Assembly: GCF_026626335.1 (NCBI RefSeq)
Contig: NZ_JAPNTZ010000015.1
Coordinates: forward strand, 186,001 to 250,000
DNA: 64,000 nt
Reading direction: 5' to 3'
Origin: Paractinoplanes pyxinae
GTDB taxonomy: Bacteria > Actinomycetota > Actinomycetes > Mycobacteriales > Micromonosporaceae
The notes below the pieces were generated by a model. That model was given only the letters and a program-made list of their open reading frames with translations. It searched no databases and was not told the DNA's origin. Both the position numbers and the translations under genes were made by a program. Below, one piece after another: positions 44,060 to 53,555 of this stretch; within the stretch, counting starts at the first letter, position 1, and each line of letters opens with the position of its first letter.

Positions 44060-46197
44060 CGCGTGTCCTCCGGAAACAGTGAGTCGGACAGGGAAGGCGG
44101 ACGGATTCCGCTCCCCCAGCTCGACGGCTCCGGACCCAGCCGCAGGTGCAACCGGCCGCCGCGGTGCACATCGGCGGCGCTCAGGTGCGTGGCGTGCAGG
44201 GGTTTGCCGTTCAGGGACGCTTCTTGCACGTACAGGGGTGGCGGCTCGTGGTCGATGCCGTCCACGCCGATCGGGGTCTCGCGGTGGCCGCTGGTCTCGA
44301 TGTGGAACTCGCCGCCGGGCACCTGGACGGTGGCGCTGCCGAAGGCGGGCGTGTTGACCAGGAACAGATGCTGGCCGGCCACCGGGAACAGGCCGAGCGA
44401 AGCCCACACGTACCAGGAACTGAGACCGCCCGAGTCGTCGTTGCCCGGCAACCCGCCCGGCCCGGTGCCGAACTGCCAGGTGAGCGCGGAATGCACGATC
44501 CTGGCCGTTCGATCAGGACGGCCGGCGTAGTGGTACGCCCACGGCGCTTCCATGTCGGGCTCGTTGTTCAGCCCCTCGAAGCGTTTGAGCGCGTAGCCGG
44601 CCGCCATCTCGGCCGCGGGCGGCCGCCGGCCGGGCTGCTTGACCGGGTCGGCGCCGAAGCCGAAGAACCGGTCGAGCTTCTTGATGAACCGGGTGTCGCC
44701 GCCGGCCACCTCGATGCGGGCGCGCATGTCGTGCAGCAGCCGGAACGAGTAGTTCCACTTGCCGCCTTCGTAGAACTCGGAGTTCCGAAGCAGGCCGCTG
44801 TCCGGGTCGAAGGCGTTGATCCAGCCCTTGCTGCGCTCCTCCAGGTCGGCCGCGAGCCGGTGGTCGTTGAGCGCGCGGGCCACCCGGGCCGTGCAGTGGT
44901 AGCCGATGGCCAGGTCGAGCGTGTGCGTGATCGGGTGCACCACGCCGTGCTCGTAGAAGTCCTCGCCGTACATGCGCCGCAGGTCGTCGACCATGTGGAC
45001 GAGAGCCCAGGCCCAGTCGATGCGCGAAGTGCCCAAGGCGTGCGCGTCGGCCAGCGCTGTATGTGCGAGTGCGCTCGCCTGCCGGAAGAAACGGTCGGCG
45101 CCGCGGGCCATCCGGTAGCCGATCGGGAAGTTGCCCTCCTCCTCGCACACGCGGATGAGCGATTCGAGCAGATCCGCCGCGCGGTCCGGCACCAGCACCG
45201 AAAGCAGGGGAATCTGCGTCTTGTAGATGTCCCACATCGTGCAAACGTCGAACGCGTACGGGCCGGAATCGGGCCAGAACGGGCTCTCGTCGTCGGCGAA
45301 GCACGGCTTGATGAGCGCGTGGTAGAGGGCTGTGGACAACACCGTCCGGCGCGCGGTCGTGCCCCCTTCGACCTGCACCTTGTTCAGATGCTCACGCCAT
45401 TTGGCCCGGGTTTTCGCTCGTACGGCGGTGAAGGCGGGGCGGTCGCTGCCGCACTCCCGCTCGAGGTTGGCCCGCGCCTGATCGTTGCCTCGCAGCGAGA
45501 AGCCGAGGCGCACCTCGATCGTCTGGCCGGGCCGCGTCGAGCCCATGAACAGCAACCCGAACGGGCGCAGGTTGGTGTGCCGGATGCTGTCGAAGTCGAG
45601 CCGCGTCCCGCCGTCGATGAGGCGCCGGTCGTACCAGAGCATCTGCCGCCAGCCCGGGCTGTCGACCTCGGCGTACACGGAGAGAGGGACGCCCTCCATG
45701 ACGACGGTGCCCTGCGCCCGGCCGTAGCCCATGCTCTCGATCTGCGCGCGCAGCGGAACCGTGCGGCCGAGCTCGGTGGCCAGCCCGCCGCACGACAGGT
45801 CGATCACCACGCGGGCGCTGCTGTGCGCCGGGAACGTGTAGCGGTGGATCGCGACCTTCTCGCCGACGGTGATCTCGCTGCGGATGCCGGTGCCCAGGGT
45901 CGCCGCGTAGTAGCCGGGCGACGCCTCCTCGTCGCTGAGCGGCCACGACTGCCCGAGTGCGTCGAGCGGCTGCACCATCGGCGTGACGCGTACGTAGTTG
46001 TAGTACTTGCGGATCGCGCCCGTGCCTGACTGCTGGAAATGCGTGAAGCCGGACGCCTGCATCCGCTCGAACATCGTCTCGGGCACACCCTCGGTGTTCT
46101 TGGTGTAGAGCCCGTACCCCGTCGGATAGGCGCCCGAGTAGGCGCACGCCGACACCATGCCGAGCGGCGCCGTGGCCCCCGGATGCGTGTTGCCCAC
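44056..46197 (-). CDS. Glycoside hydrolase family 92 (alpha-mannosidase-type)
   Basis: At least 713 residues from the GTG at 46197. GH92 features: 'VGNTHPGATAPLGMVSACAYSG' at the start, 'FRLLHDMRARIE' region, and the catalytic block 'GLPGNDDSGGLSSWYVWASLGLFPVAG' (Asp pair acting with Ca2+). These enzymes remove alpha-mannose by inversion. No signal peptide is present, so it is likely cytoplasmic. The reading frame continues upstream to 46293 with conserved GH92 N-terminal sequence (VDPFIGTAATDLPPARG...) but has no ATG, GTG or TTG there before a TAG at 46303; see findings. The gene is coupled to a GT4 gene. Confidence 0.9.
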   Translation of the reverse strand: MGNTHPGATAPLGMVSACAYSGAYPTGYGLYTKNTEGVPETMFERMQASGFTHFQQSGTGAIRKYYNYVRVTPMVQPLDALGQSWPLSDEEASPGYYAATLGTGIRSEITVGEKVAIHRYTFPAHSSARVVIDLSCGGLATELGRTVPLRAQIESMGYGRAQGTVVMEGVPLSVYAEVDSPGWRQMLWYDRRLIDGGTRLDFDSIRHTNLRPFGLLFMGSTRPGQTIEVRLGFSLRGNDQARANLERECGSDRPAFTAVRAKTRAKWREHLNKVQVEGGTTARRTVLSTALYHALIKPCFADDESPFWPDSGPYAFDVCTMWDIYKTQIPLLSVLVPDRAADLLESLIRVCEEEGNFPIGYRMARGADRFFRQASALAHTALADAHALGTSRIDWAWALVHMVDDLRRMYGEDFYEHGVVHPITHTLDLAIGYHCTARVARALNDHRLAADLEERSKGWINAFDPDSGLLRNSEFYEGGKWNYSFRLLHDMRARIEVAGGDTRFIKKLDRFFGFGADPVKQPGRRPPAAEMAAGYALKRFEGLNNEPDMEAPWAYHYAGRPDRTARIVHSALTWQFGTGPGGLPGNDDSGGLSSWYVWASLGLFPVAGQHLFLVNTPAFGSATVQVPGGEFHIETSGHRETPIGVDGIDHEPPPLYVQEASLNGKPLHATHLSAADVHRGGRLHLRLGPEPSSWGSGIRPPSLSDSLFPEDTR

Positions 46198-46509
46198 CTG
46201 CGGCTTCGGGAACCACCACGTGGAAGCGAGACCGCGGGCGGGAGGCAGATCCGTGGCCGCGGTGCCGATGAAGGGGTCAACGTTGTCGATGATGACGGGA
46301 ACCTAACCCGCGCCGGACGGTCAGAGGTTTCGGCAAGATGAACTCCCCAGGTCAGAAGTGATCATGAACGGACTGCCTCCCTGTCGAGGATGACCCGGCC
46401 ACCCGTTCGAGGGACAGATTTCGGCGACCTTGAATCCGAGCCGTCCGATTGATGGGCATACCCGTTCGGGCGGCGGTCCGGGTGGTGCGGTGATGGGACT
46501 ATCTACGGC

Positions 46510-49146
46510 GTGAAGGGGACCTACGGGCTCGGCATCGACCTGGGCACTACTCAGACTGCGGCCGCTGTGCGGGACGACTCGGGGCGGGTGGAAGTCGTTC
46601 GGGTGGGGGGTCGCCGGGCTGAGATCCCGTCGCTGGTGTTCGTGAAGGACGACGGCGGGCTGCTGGTGGGGGAAGCGGCCGAGCGGCGGGGGCTGGCGGA
46701 GCCGGGGCGGTTGGCCCGGGAGTTCAAGCGGCGGATCGGGGATCCGGTGCCGATCCTGGTGGGCGGAACTCCGTTTTCGGCTCACGCGTTGACGGCCAAG
46801 CTGCTGCGGCACGTGCTCGATGAGGTGACCCGGCTGCGCGACGGCGCGCCGGCTTCGTTGACGCTGACGCACCCGGCCAACTGGGGGCCGTACAAGAGGG
46901 AGCAGTTCTCTCAAGCCGTGAGGTTGGCGGATGCGGGGCCGGTCAAGCTGATCACCGAGCCGGAGGCGGCGGCGCTGCAGCACGCCACGGCTCGGCGGAT
47001 CGCGTTGGGTGAGACCGTCATGGTGTACGACCTGGGTGGCGGGACATTCGACGTGGCGTTGCTGCGGCGCGACTCGGACGGGTTCTCGCTGGTGGGTGAG
47101 CCCGAGGGCGTCGAGCAGCTGGGCGGGGCCGACTTCGACGAGGCCGTGTTCGCGCACGTCGTGGGGGCGCTGGGCAGCGCGGCTCAGGAGCTGGACCCGG
47201 ATGACGACGACGTGACCGAGGCGCTGGCCCGGCTGCGGCGGGACTGCGTGGAGGCCAAGGAGGCGCTGTCCTTCGACACGGAGACGTCGATTCCGGTGGC
47301 CTTGCCGGGGTTGCATACGCGCGTACGGCTCAACCGGTCCGAACTGGAGTCGATGATCGCACCGGCCCTGGAGGACACGATCGCGGCCACGCGGCGGGCG
47401 TTGCGCGGGGCGGGGGTCGAGGCGGGACAGGTCAGCGCGGTGCTGCTGGCCGGCGGGTCGTCGCGGATCCCGCTGGTGGCGCAGATGCTCTCCGAGGAGT
47501 TCGGCCGGCCGGTCGTGGCCGACCCGCACCCGGAGCACAGCATCGCCCTGGGGGCGGCGTTCGCCACGGGGGCCATGCCGGCCGCGCTTCCCCCGGAGCC
47601 GCAGGACCCGTGGTCCGACCACCCGGAGTCGCTGGCCGCCGCCCCCAACGGCACCGCGCCCATGCCGCATCAAACAGGCCCGCACGACACCGCGCCCATG
47701 CCGCAGCAGCAGCCCGGCCCGCACGGCACAGCGCCGATGCCCCAGCAGCCGGCGGTTGCTCAGGCCGCGGGAGCACAGCCGAGGCAGACACAGCCCACGC
47801 CGACCCAGACCATGCCGACGCAGCCGGTGGCGGCCGAGCAGCGCAGCCCGGCCGGACCGGTCGCCTTCAGCCGTGGGGCCGCCGCGATCCCCGGCGCGAC
47901 ACCGGCACCGCCGACATGGAACTTGGAGCCGGCGAACTCGGCGTCGCTGCCGCCCACCGCTACCTTCCCCGCCGCTTCGGACGCGGGAGCACCGCCAGAC
48001 TTGGGGGCACCGCCCCCGGCTGATGGCCCTCGACCGTACGTACCGGGTTTCGGAACGCCGTCGAATCCAGGCGTGGGTACCCCGATTCCGGCTGCGCCCC
48101 TACGCCCGTACGAGATCCAGAAGCGCAACCACCCACGCACCCGGCGCCGACTCGCTGTCGCAGGCGCAGCCGGCGCCGTCCTCATCGCCGCCACCGCCGC
48201 GACGATCATCGCCCTCAACAACCGCGATAAGGACGATCCGGCCGCCCAGGGCAACACCCCACCGTCATCCCCGGCCTCGGTGAGTCCGTCGGCAGAGGCC
48301 GGCGTCCCCATTCCGGGCGTGCCCACCAACTCCCGTCTGCTGGTTCGCACCGACACCGGCCCCATCTCGCAGACCGACCGCGTCTCGACCGTCTCGCTGT
48401 TCAAGCCCGGCCTCGGCACCCCTCGCGACCAGCTGGCCGGAACACTTCCCGGCGACACCCTGCCGCGGTGGTCGCACGACCGTAAGCAGATCGTCCTGAC
48501 CCACCTCAACCCCGGCTCGACCAGCGACATCATCGTCATGAAGGCGGACGGCAGCGACCGCCGCAAGCTGGCCGGCGGCGCCACCAACGGGCGGGCCTCC
48601 TGGTCGGGTGACGACCAGCAGATCGTGTTCGTCCGGAAGGTCGGCCCGGTCAACCAGTTCTTCACGATCCCGGCCGCGGGCGGCGAGGCCAAGCAGCTCA
48701 CGACCTCGCCCGACCCGAAGGACGACCCGGTCTGGACGTCGAACAACGACGCGATCGTGTTCTGGCAGGAGCGGGACGGCGTGCGCTACCTGTACGCGAG
48801 GCACGTCGTGCGGGGTGTCGAGCGGCGCATCACCGACGAGAGCATGGGCCCGGCCGTCGACCCGGCGCTCGACCCCGACGACCACTGGATTCTGTTCACC
48901 AAGCAGATCGGCAAGAACGACTCCGATATCTGGATCGTCCCCAAGGACAGTTCGGGACCGGCGCGCCGGCTCACCAAGTCGCCGGAGCGCGAGATGGACC
49001 CGACGTTCTCACCGGACGGCAAGTGGATCGCCTTTGTGCGGGGGCCCTACGAGAAGCCGACGGTCGTGATCATGAAGACGGACGGCACCCACGAGCACGT
49101 GCTCACCAAGCCGGGCGACCGGGAGGGTCACCCCTGCTGGTTCTGA
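46510..49146 (+). CDS. Hsp70-family ATPase fused through a membrane helix to a TolB-like propeller
   Basis: 878 residues, GTG start. The N-terminal actin/Hsp70 ATPase domain (1-355) has phosphate-1 'YGLGIDLGTTQTAAAV', phosphate-2 'VYDLGGGTFDVALL' and adenosine 'VLLAGGSSRIPLVAQML' motifs. There is no substrate-binding domain. A Pro/Gln-rich linker (360-545) with repeats of 'TAPMPQQ' is followed by one membrane helix (548-570) and an outer six-bladed PD40/TolB propeller (606-878, 'WSHDRKQIVLTH', 'FSPDGKWIAFVRG'). The layout links ATP state inside to a binding surface outside. It is convergent (19-bp overlap) with a two-gene dynamin operon; Hsp70-like genes beside dynamin (Ini-type) genes are known in actinobacteria. 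Confidence 0.92.
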   Translation: MKGTYGLGIDLGTTQTAAAVRDDSGRVEVVRVGGRRAEIPSLVFVKDDGGLLVGEAAERRGLAEPGRLAREFKRRIGDPVPILVGGTPFSAHALTAKLLRHVLDEVTRLRDGAPASLTLTHPANWGPYKREQFSQAVRLADAGPVKLITEPEAAALQHATARRIALGETVMVYDLGGGTFDVALLRRDSDGFSLVGEPEGVEQLGGADFDEAVFAHVVGALGSAAQELDPDDDDVTEALARLRRDCVEAKEALSFDTETSIPVALPGLHTRVRLNRSELESMIAPALEDTIAATRRALRGAGVEAGQVSAVLLAGGSSRIPLVAQMLSEEFGRPVVADPHPEHSIALGAAFATGAMPAALPPEPQDPWSDHPESLAAAPNGTAPMPHQTGPHDTAPMPQQQPGPHGTAPMPQQPAVAQAAGAQPRQTQPTPTQTMPTQPVAAEQRSPAGPVAFSRGAAAIPGATPAPPTWNLEPANSASLPPTATFPAASDAGAPPDLGAPPPADGPRPYVPGFGTPSNPGVGTPIPAAPLRPYEIQKRNHPRTRRRLAVAGAAGAVLIAATAATIIALNNRDKDDPAAQGNTPPSSPASVSPSAEAGVPIPGVPTNSRLLVRTDTGPISQTDRVSTVSLFKPGLGTPRDQLAGTLPGDTLPRWSHDRKQIVLTHLNPGSTSDIIVMKADGSDRRKLAGGATNGRASWSGDDQQIVFVRKVGPVNQFFTIPAAGGEAKQLTTSPDPKDDPVWTSNNDAIVFWQERDGVRYLYARHVVRGVERRITDESMGPAVDPALDPDDHWILFTKQIGKNDSDIWIVPKDSSGPARRLTKSPEREMDPTFSPDGKWIAFVRGPYEKPTVVIMKTDGTHEHVLTKPGDREGHPCWF

Positions 49147-50534
49147 TCGGCGAGGATCCCCTCGCAGGTGCGGACGGCGGCTCGGGCGGCCGCCTTCAGC
49201 TCGCGGCCGGTGAGGGGATGCTCGGCGAGGCGCTGCCACCGCGTCCTTTGCGCCAGCGCCGCCTGCGCAACGTCGGATACGGGCACGCCCAGCCGCTCTT
49301 GGGCTGTGCCGCCCGAACCGCCGAGCAGCCGGTCGAGGCCAGCCCGGCGGTCGTCGGCCACGGCCAGCCGGCCCGAGCGCAGCTGGTGCAGCAGCCGCAG
49401 CTCGACGAACTCGTGGGCGCCGGCCCGGATCCGCTCGGCCTCGCCGGCCAGCGGTGACCCGGGCGGCAGGCAGTCGTCGAGCGCGGCCAGCGCGCTGCGG
49501 GCCTTGAGCACCTCGGCCCGGCCCTCCAGGTGGGTCCGCAGCACCTCCCGCAGCCGCGCGATGCCGCTGGCCTCGGTCAGGGCGGCAGCCAGACCGGCCG
49601 CGTCGGTCACATCACCCTCGCGGATGAGACGCGTTCCCAGCCGTACGCCGAACAGCCCCAGCCTCGTGACGAGCCGCCGCCGATCCTCGCCCCCGGCCGC
49701 GAACCGGTCGGCCGTCAGCAGCACCTCGACGATGTCGTCCATGGGCAGCGCCGCGACCTCGGCCAGCACCCGGAACTCGTTCTCGCGCAGGGTCGCGCCG
49801 GCCGCCCCGAGCAGCCCGGCCACCGGCACGACGACCGGGCACAGCTTGCGCAGGCGCTCGTCGGTGGCGTAGCGGGCGGCCACCCGCTCGGCGGCGGTCA
49901 TCGCGTCGAGCCGGCAGCCGCCGATCTCGTCGGCCCGCGACAGCACGCCGATCGCGTTGACCGGAGTGCCCGCGCCGTCGTCGCCGTGGAACGCCTCCAG
50001 GAAGCGCACATCCCCGCCGTGCAGGTGCCGCAGCAGATAGATCACGGCGTCGGTCTGAGTGGCGTGCTCGCCCTCGGCTTCGAGAAACGCCGTCGTACGC
50101 GCGGAGATATCCGCCGACAGCGACTCGATGCCGGGCGTGTCGATCAGCGTGTGCCGGCGCAGCCGGGCGCTCGGCACCCGCACCTCCAGGCGTTCGACCT
50201 GGAAGGACGGCCGCCCGAGGTCGATGCGGACCGCGCCGTCGCGCCGGGTGAAGGGTCGCGCCTCGGCGTTCCCGTCCGTCAGGTACGAGGTGACGGCGTA
50301 CGCGGGCCCGTCGGCGTACCAGGTGACGATCCGCGTGCACTCCCCCGCGTCGGTCGGGGCCAGCTCCTCCCCGATGAGCGCGTTGAGCAGCGTCGACTTG
50401 CCCGCCTTGAGCTTGCCGGCGATGGCCACCCGCAGCGGCTCGTCGAGGCGCCCGCGGGCCCGGGCCAGCCGGGGGTCGCCGGTCTCGGCCACCGCCCGGT
50501 CGAGCAGGGCCCGGGTGTCGTCGAGCAGGCTCAC
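49128..50534 (-). CDS. Dynamin-family GTPase (IniC/DynB-like)
   Basis: 468 residues, GTG start within a GTGA overlap with the upstream dynamin gene. GTPase motifs: G1 'GKLKAGKST' (about 40-48), G3 'DTPG' (132-135) and G4-like 'LSRAD' (about 202). The C-terminal part is a helical bundle without clear membrane helices. Bacterial dynamins occur as pairs that assemble on membranes and resist or repair stress (IniA/IniC in mycobacteria, DynA/DynB in Streptomyces septation). Name assignment is by pairing and length and remains tentative. Confidence 0.88.
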   Translation of the reverse strand: MSLLDDTRALLDRAVAETGDPRLARARGRLDEPLRVAIAGKLKAGKSTLLNALIGEELAPTDAGECTRIVTWYADGPAYAVTSYLTDGNAEARPFTRRDGAVRIDLGRPSFQVERLEVRVPSARLRRHTLIDTPGIESLSADISARTTAFLEAEGEHATQTDAVIYLLRHLHGGDVRFLEAFHGDDGAGTPVNAIGVLSRADEIGGCRLDAMTAAERVAARYATDERLRKLCPVVVPVAGLLGAAGATLRENEFRVLAEVAALPMDDIVEVLLTADRFAAGGEDRRRLVTRLGLFGVRLGTRLIREGDVTDAAGLAAALTEASGIARLREVLRTHLEGRAEVLKARSALAALDDCLPPGSPLAGEAERIRAGAHEFVELRLLHQLRSGRLAVADDRRAGLDRLLGGSGGTAQERLGVPVSDVAQAALAQRTRWQRLAEHPLTGRELKAAARAAVRTCEGILADQNQQG

Positions 50535-52246
50535 CCGGCCAGCCTTTCCAGACGGTCACGCTGCTCGGCGATCGTGGCGGCCCGCGCGCGGCGCTGCTCG
50601 CCGGTGAGCGAGGCGGCCTCGCGCACGGCGGCCTCGGCCGAGGCGGCGGACCGGCTCAGCTCGCGGGCCCGGGCGGCGAACTCGTCCCGCAGGTGGCGCT
50701 GGGTGCGGCGGACGGCCTCCCGGCTGTCGCGACCGACGTGGAAGCCGACTTCATCGACGTACCGCCGAAGCTCCTGACCGGCCTGATGGCGGCGCTGCTG
50801 CACCTGGCGTTCCTTCTCGGCCTTGACCAGCCGGCGGCCGAACGCGACCCCGGCCAGCAGCCCCAGCGGCGCCGCCCAGGCCACGCCGACGAGCGCGCCG
50901 ACGCCACCGAGCAGGAAGAATCCGCCGTACGCGACCCGGGCTGCCGTGAAGGCGCCGAGGAACTGCTGGATGGTCGACTTCTGGAAGTTCAGCTCGAGGT
51001 CGCGCGCCTTGTGCACGGCCGGGCCGACGGCGGGCAGCGTGGCGCTGAGGTCGTGCGCCTCCAGGCCGAACCGCTCGGCGACGTCCCGGGCCAGTTGCTC
51101 TGCGCGGGAGACGAGCAGCATCAGGTTGTCGGCGGCGGCCCGGCTAGCCTCGCGGGCGGCCCAGGCTTGGAAATCTTGCCAGGTGTTGCGCGGATCGGAC
51201 TCGGCCAGCAGCTGCTCGCCCCGGATGATGATCAGGCGCAGACGTTCGCGCAGGTCGTGGTCGACGTCGGCCGCCAGGTCCTGGATGCCGTCGCCGAGCA
51301 CGGTCTGCCAGGTGCCGGTGACCAGCTGGGCGCTGCGGCGGGCCCGCTCGGCGTAACGCTCGACGTGCCGGGGATCGGCCGCGGCCTCCTCGGCGTCGAG
51401 GCGGTCGCGCAGCTGGGCGATCACGAAGGCGAGTTCGGCCTCGGCGGCTTGCGTGCGCTCGTCCTCGGCGGCGTCGATGATCTCGCGGCGCACCAGCTCG
51501 ACCAGGCGCGGGAAGCCCGACTCGTCGTTGAGGGCGGTGTCGTCGCGGGCCCGGGCGCGCACCCGCAGGAACGACGACACCGGGATGACCGGCACGTCGA
51601 GGCCGGCCCGTTTGAGATGGCCCTCGTTGATCGCCGCGATGCGGCGCCACTCGACGTGCAGGTCGATCTTGGTGAGGACCAGCCAGGTGCGGGGGCAGCG
51701 TTCCCGCGTACGCCGTAGAAATTCGACCTCGGGCGCCGTGAGCTCTTGTGCCGCGTCGGTGACGAAAAGCGCGGCTCCCGCCATCGTCAGCGTGGCCAGG
51801 GTGAGGTTGCCCTGGGCCGAGTCGAGCCCACCCACGCCCGGCGTGTCCACGACGGCCAGGCCGGCGCCGAGCAGGCGGCTGTCGATCGCGGCCTCCACCG
51901 CCCGGGGCGCCGGGTCGGCCTCGGTGCCGGTGATGTGCTTGGGCAGGTCGGCGAACTCGATGGGCTCGCGCTGATCTGCTTCACCCAGCAGGTAGGCGGC
52001 CGGCGGGCGTCCGAACCGGAGGATCGTCGGCAGCGCGGTGACCACATCGGCGTCGACCGGACAGACGTCGGTGTGCAGCAGCGCGTTGACGAGACTGCTC
52101 TTGCCCTGCTTGAACTCGCCGACCACCGCGACGGCGGGGTCACTCCGGTTCGCGAGCGCTTTCTCGAGACGCTCGGCCAGATCGGGCCGCCCGGCGGCGA
52201 CGGCGAACTGCCGGGCCTCGGCCAGCCGGGCCGCCGTCGTGCTCAA
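50531..52246 (-). CDS. Dynamin-family GTPase with membrane hairpin (IniA/DynA-like)
   Basis: 571 residues from the TTG at 52246, with GGAGGGGG six bases before it; an earlier TTG at 52267 lacks a site. G1 is 'GEFKQGKSS' (43-51), G3 'VVDTPGVGG' and G4 'VLTKIDLH', all intact. Near the C-terminus (about 442-470) two hydrophobic segments, 'GFFLLGGVGALVG' and 'APLGLLAGVAFG', form the membrane-inserting paddle typical of bacterial dynamins, flanked by long coiled-coil helices. First gene of the pair; it diverges from the DUF664 gene across a strong inverted repeat. Confidence 0.9.
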   Translation of the reverse strand: MSTTAARLAEARQFAVAAGRPDLAERLEKALANRSDPAVAVVGEFKQGKSSLVNALLHTDVCPVDADVVTALPTILRFGRPPAAYLLGEADQREPIEFADLPKHITGTEADPAPRAVEAAIDSRLLGAGLAVVDTPGVGGLDSAQGNLTLATLTMAGAALFVTDAAQELTAPEVEFLRRTRERCPRTWLVLTKIDLHVEWRRIAAINEGHLKRAGLDVPVIPVSSFLRVRARARDDTALNDESGFPRLVELVRREIIDAAEDERTQAAEAELAFVIAQLRDRLDAEEAAADPRHVERYAERARRSAQLVTGTWQTVLGDGIQDLAADVDHDLRERLRLIIIRGEQLLAESDPRNTWQDFQAWAAREASRAAADNLMLLVSRAEQLARDVAERFGLEAHDLSATLPAVGPAVHKARDLELNFQKSTIQQFLGAFTAARVAYGGFFLLGGVGALVGVAWAAPLGLLAGVAFGRRLVKAEKERQVQQRRHQAGQELRRYVDEVGFHVGRDSREAVRRTQRHLRDEFAARARELSRSAASAEAAVREAASLTGEQRRARAATIAEQRDRLERLAG

Positions 52247-52376
52247 CCGGTCCCCCTCCGTCCGCAACGCCCGACCATAACGCCTACCGGCGCCGTTGCC
52301 TCTCCCCCGGCCCGACGGATTTCCGACACGCCCGGAGGACTGCCCGTGTGCGATGGTGTGCGCGATCCTTCAGACC

Positions 52377-52423
52377 CTTCGCACGCGCCGCGCGGAACGG
52401 CACCCCACGCGGCGCGTGCGAAG
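52377..52423. promoter_or_regulatory. 16-bp perfect inverted repeat upstream of DUF664 gene
   Basis: CTTCGCACGCGCCGCG (52377-52392) and its exact complement (52408-52423) flank a 15-base spacer. It sits 17 bp before the ATG at 52441 in the space between divergent genes. It could be an operator for a dimer with widely spaced arms, or a hairpin in the 5' leader that hides the ribosome site. Confidence 0.6.
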
Positions 52424-52440
52424 CCTTTATCGTGCGGTCC

Positions 52441-52932
52441 ATGGCCGAGACCCAGCGCAAACCTGTCCCCCGCAACGACGACGGCGAACTCGACACCGCG
52501 CTCGCCTTCCTCGACTTCGCGCGCGAGTCGGTGCTCAAGAAGGCCGAGGGCCTGACCGACGAGCAGCTGCGCCGGGTGCTGGTCGACTCCGGAACCAACC
52601 TGATCGGCCTGATCGCCCACCTCACCGACGGCGAGCGCTACTGGTTCGGCTACCACGTCGCCGGCCAGGGCCACGACTCCTACGAATTCGGCATGACCGT
52701 CCCCGCCGCCGTCGAAACCGCGGACGTCATCGCCACCTACCGAGCCGCCATCGAGGACAGCAACCGCATCATCCGCGCCGCCGCCGACCCCGGCGCCCCG
52801 GTCGTCCACCCCATCGACGGCAAACACCTGAGCCTGCGCTGGGTGCTGGCCCACATGACCTCGGAGACCGCCCGCCACGCCGGCCACGCCGACATCCTGC
52901 GCGAACAACTCGACGGCACGACCGGCCGCTGA
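52441..52932 (+). CDS. DUF664 / DinB-like protein
   Basis: 163 residues. DinB-superfamily pattern: 'LDTALAFLDFARESVLKKAEGLTDEQLRR', 'NLIGLIAHLTDGERYWFGYHVAG', and 'SLRWVLAHMTSETARHAGHADILREQLDG'; the last gives the third metal-binding His (HAGHAD) with His in 'AHLTDGE' the first. These are mycothiol-linked or uncharacterised metal proteins. ATG start follows the inverted repeat. Confidence 0.9.
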   Translation: MAETQRKPVPRNDDGELDTALAFLDFARESVLKKAEGLTDEQLRRVLVDSGTNLIGLIAHLTDGERYWFGYHVAGQGHDSYEFGMTVPAAVETADVIATYRAAIEDSNRIIRAAADPGAPVVHPIDGKHLSLRWVLAHMTSETARHAGHADILREQLDGTTGR

Positions 52933-53025
52933 TTTCCGCGACGACGGGCATTGCAACCGGCCCGCAACCGGCTCTGCAACCGGCGGGCGGGACGTTGTAA
53001 CTCCCCCTAGTCGAAGGATTCCGTC

Positions 53026-53547
53026 GTGCGCATGCGTCGTTCTGTTTCTGCCGTCGCTCTGGTCGCTGCCGTGGCCGTGTCCGCCGTGCCGGTCACGGCC
53101 GGGGCGGCGTTCGCCAAGCCCGCGGCCTCGAAGCCCGCCCAGTCGAAGCCGGGCAAGCCCGCCAAGCCGGCCAAGGTGAGCTTCGCCGCCACCGGATCGG
53201 TAACCGCGGTCGACCTCGGCAGCTCGACGGTCACCGTCGCGGTCAAGAGCGGCACCAAGGACGTGAAGGGCCGGACGGTTTCGATCTCCGTGCCGGCGTC
53301 GGCCCGGATCGTCGTGAACGGCGGGGGCAGGACGCTCGGCGCCGTCTCGGCCGGGTTCCGCATCACCGTGACCGGCAGCCACGTCGGCTCGCTGTACACG
53401 GCCGCGAAGATCCAGGCTCACGGCGTCCGGGCCACGCCCGCGCCCGCTCCCAGCCCGAGTGTCACTCCTGCGCCCGCCCCGAGCACCGGCCCGGACGACT
53501 CGGCGACGCCGGACGACGACGTCGACCCCACCCTGGCCGCGCAGTAG
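53026..53547 (+). CDS. Secreted protein with DUF5666-like domain
   Basis: 173 residues, GTG start with GAAGGA eight bases upstream. A signal peptide ('MRMRRSVSAVALVAAVAVSAVPVTAGAAFA', cleavage after about 30) is followed by a Lys/Pro linker, a small beta domain ('GSVTAVDLGSSTVTVAVKSGTKDVKGRTVSISV...VSAGFRITVTGSHVG') and an acidic Pro/Ser/Asp tail. The domain has the look of DUF5666 proteins. Function unknown. The 93 bp upstream contain three copies of GCAACCGG. Confidence 0.75.
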   Translation: MRMRRSVSAVALVAAVAVSAVPVTAGAAFAKPAASKPAQSKPGKPAKPAKVSFAATGSVTAVDLGSSTVTVAVKSGTKDVKGRTVSISVPASARIVVNGGGRTLGAVSAGFRITVTGSHVGSLYTAAKIQAHGVRATPAPAPSPSVTPAPAPSTGPDDSATPDDDVDPTLAAQ

Positions 53548-53555
53548 GCAACGGG

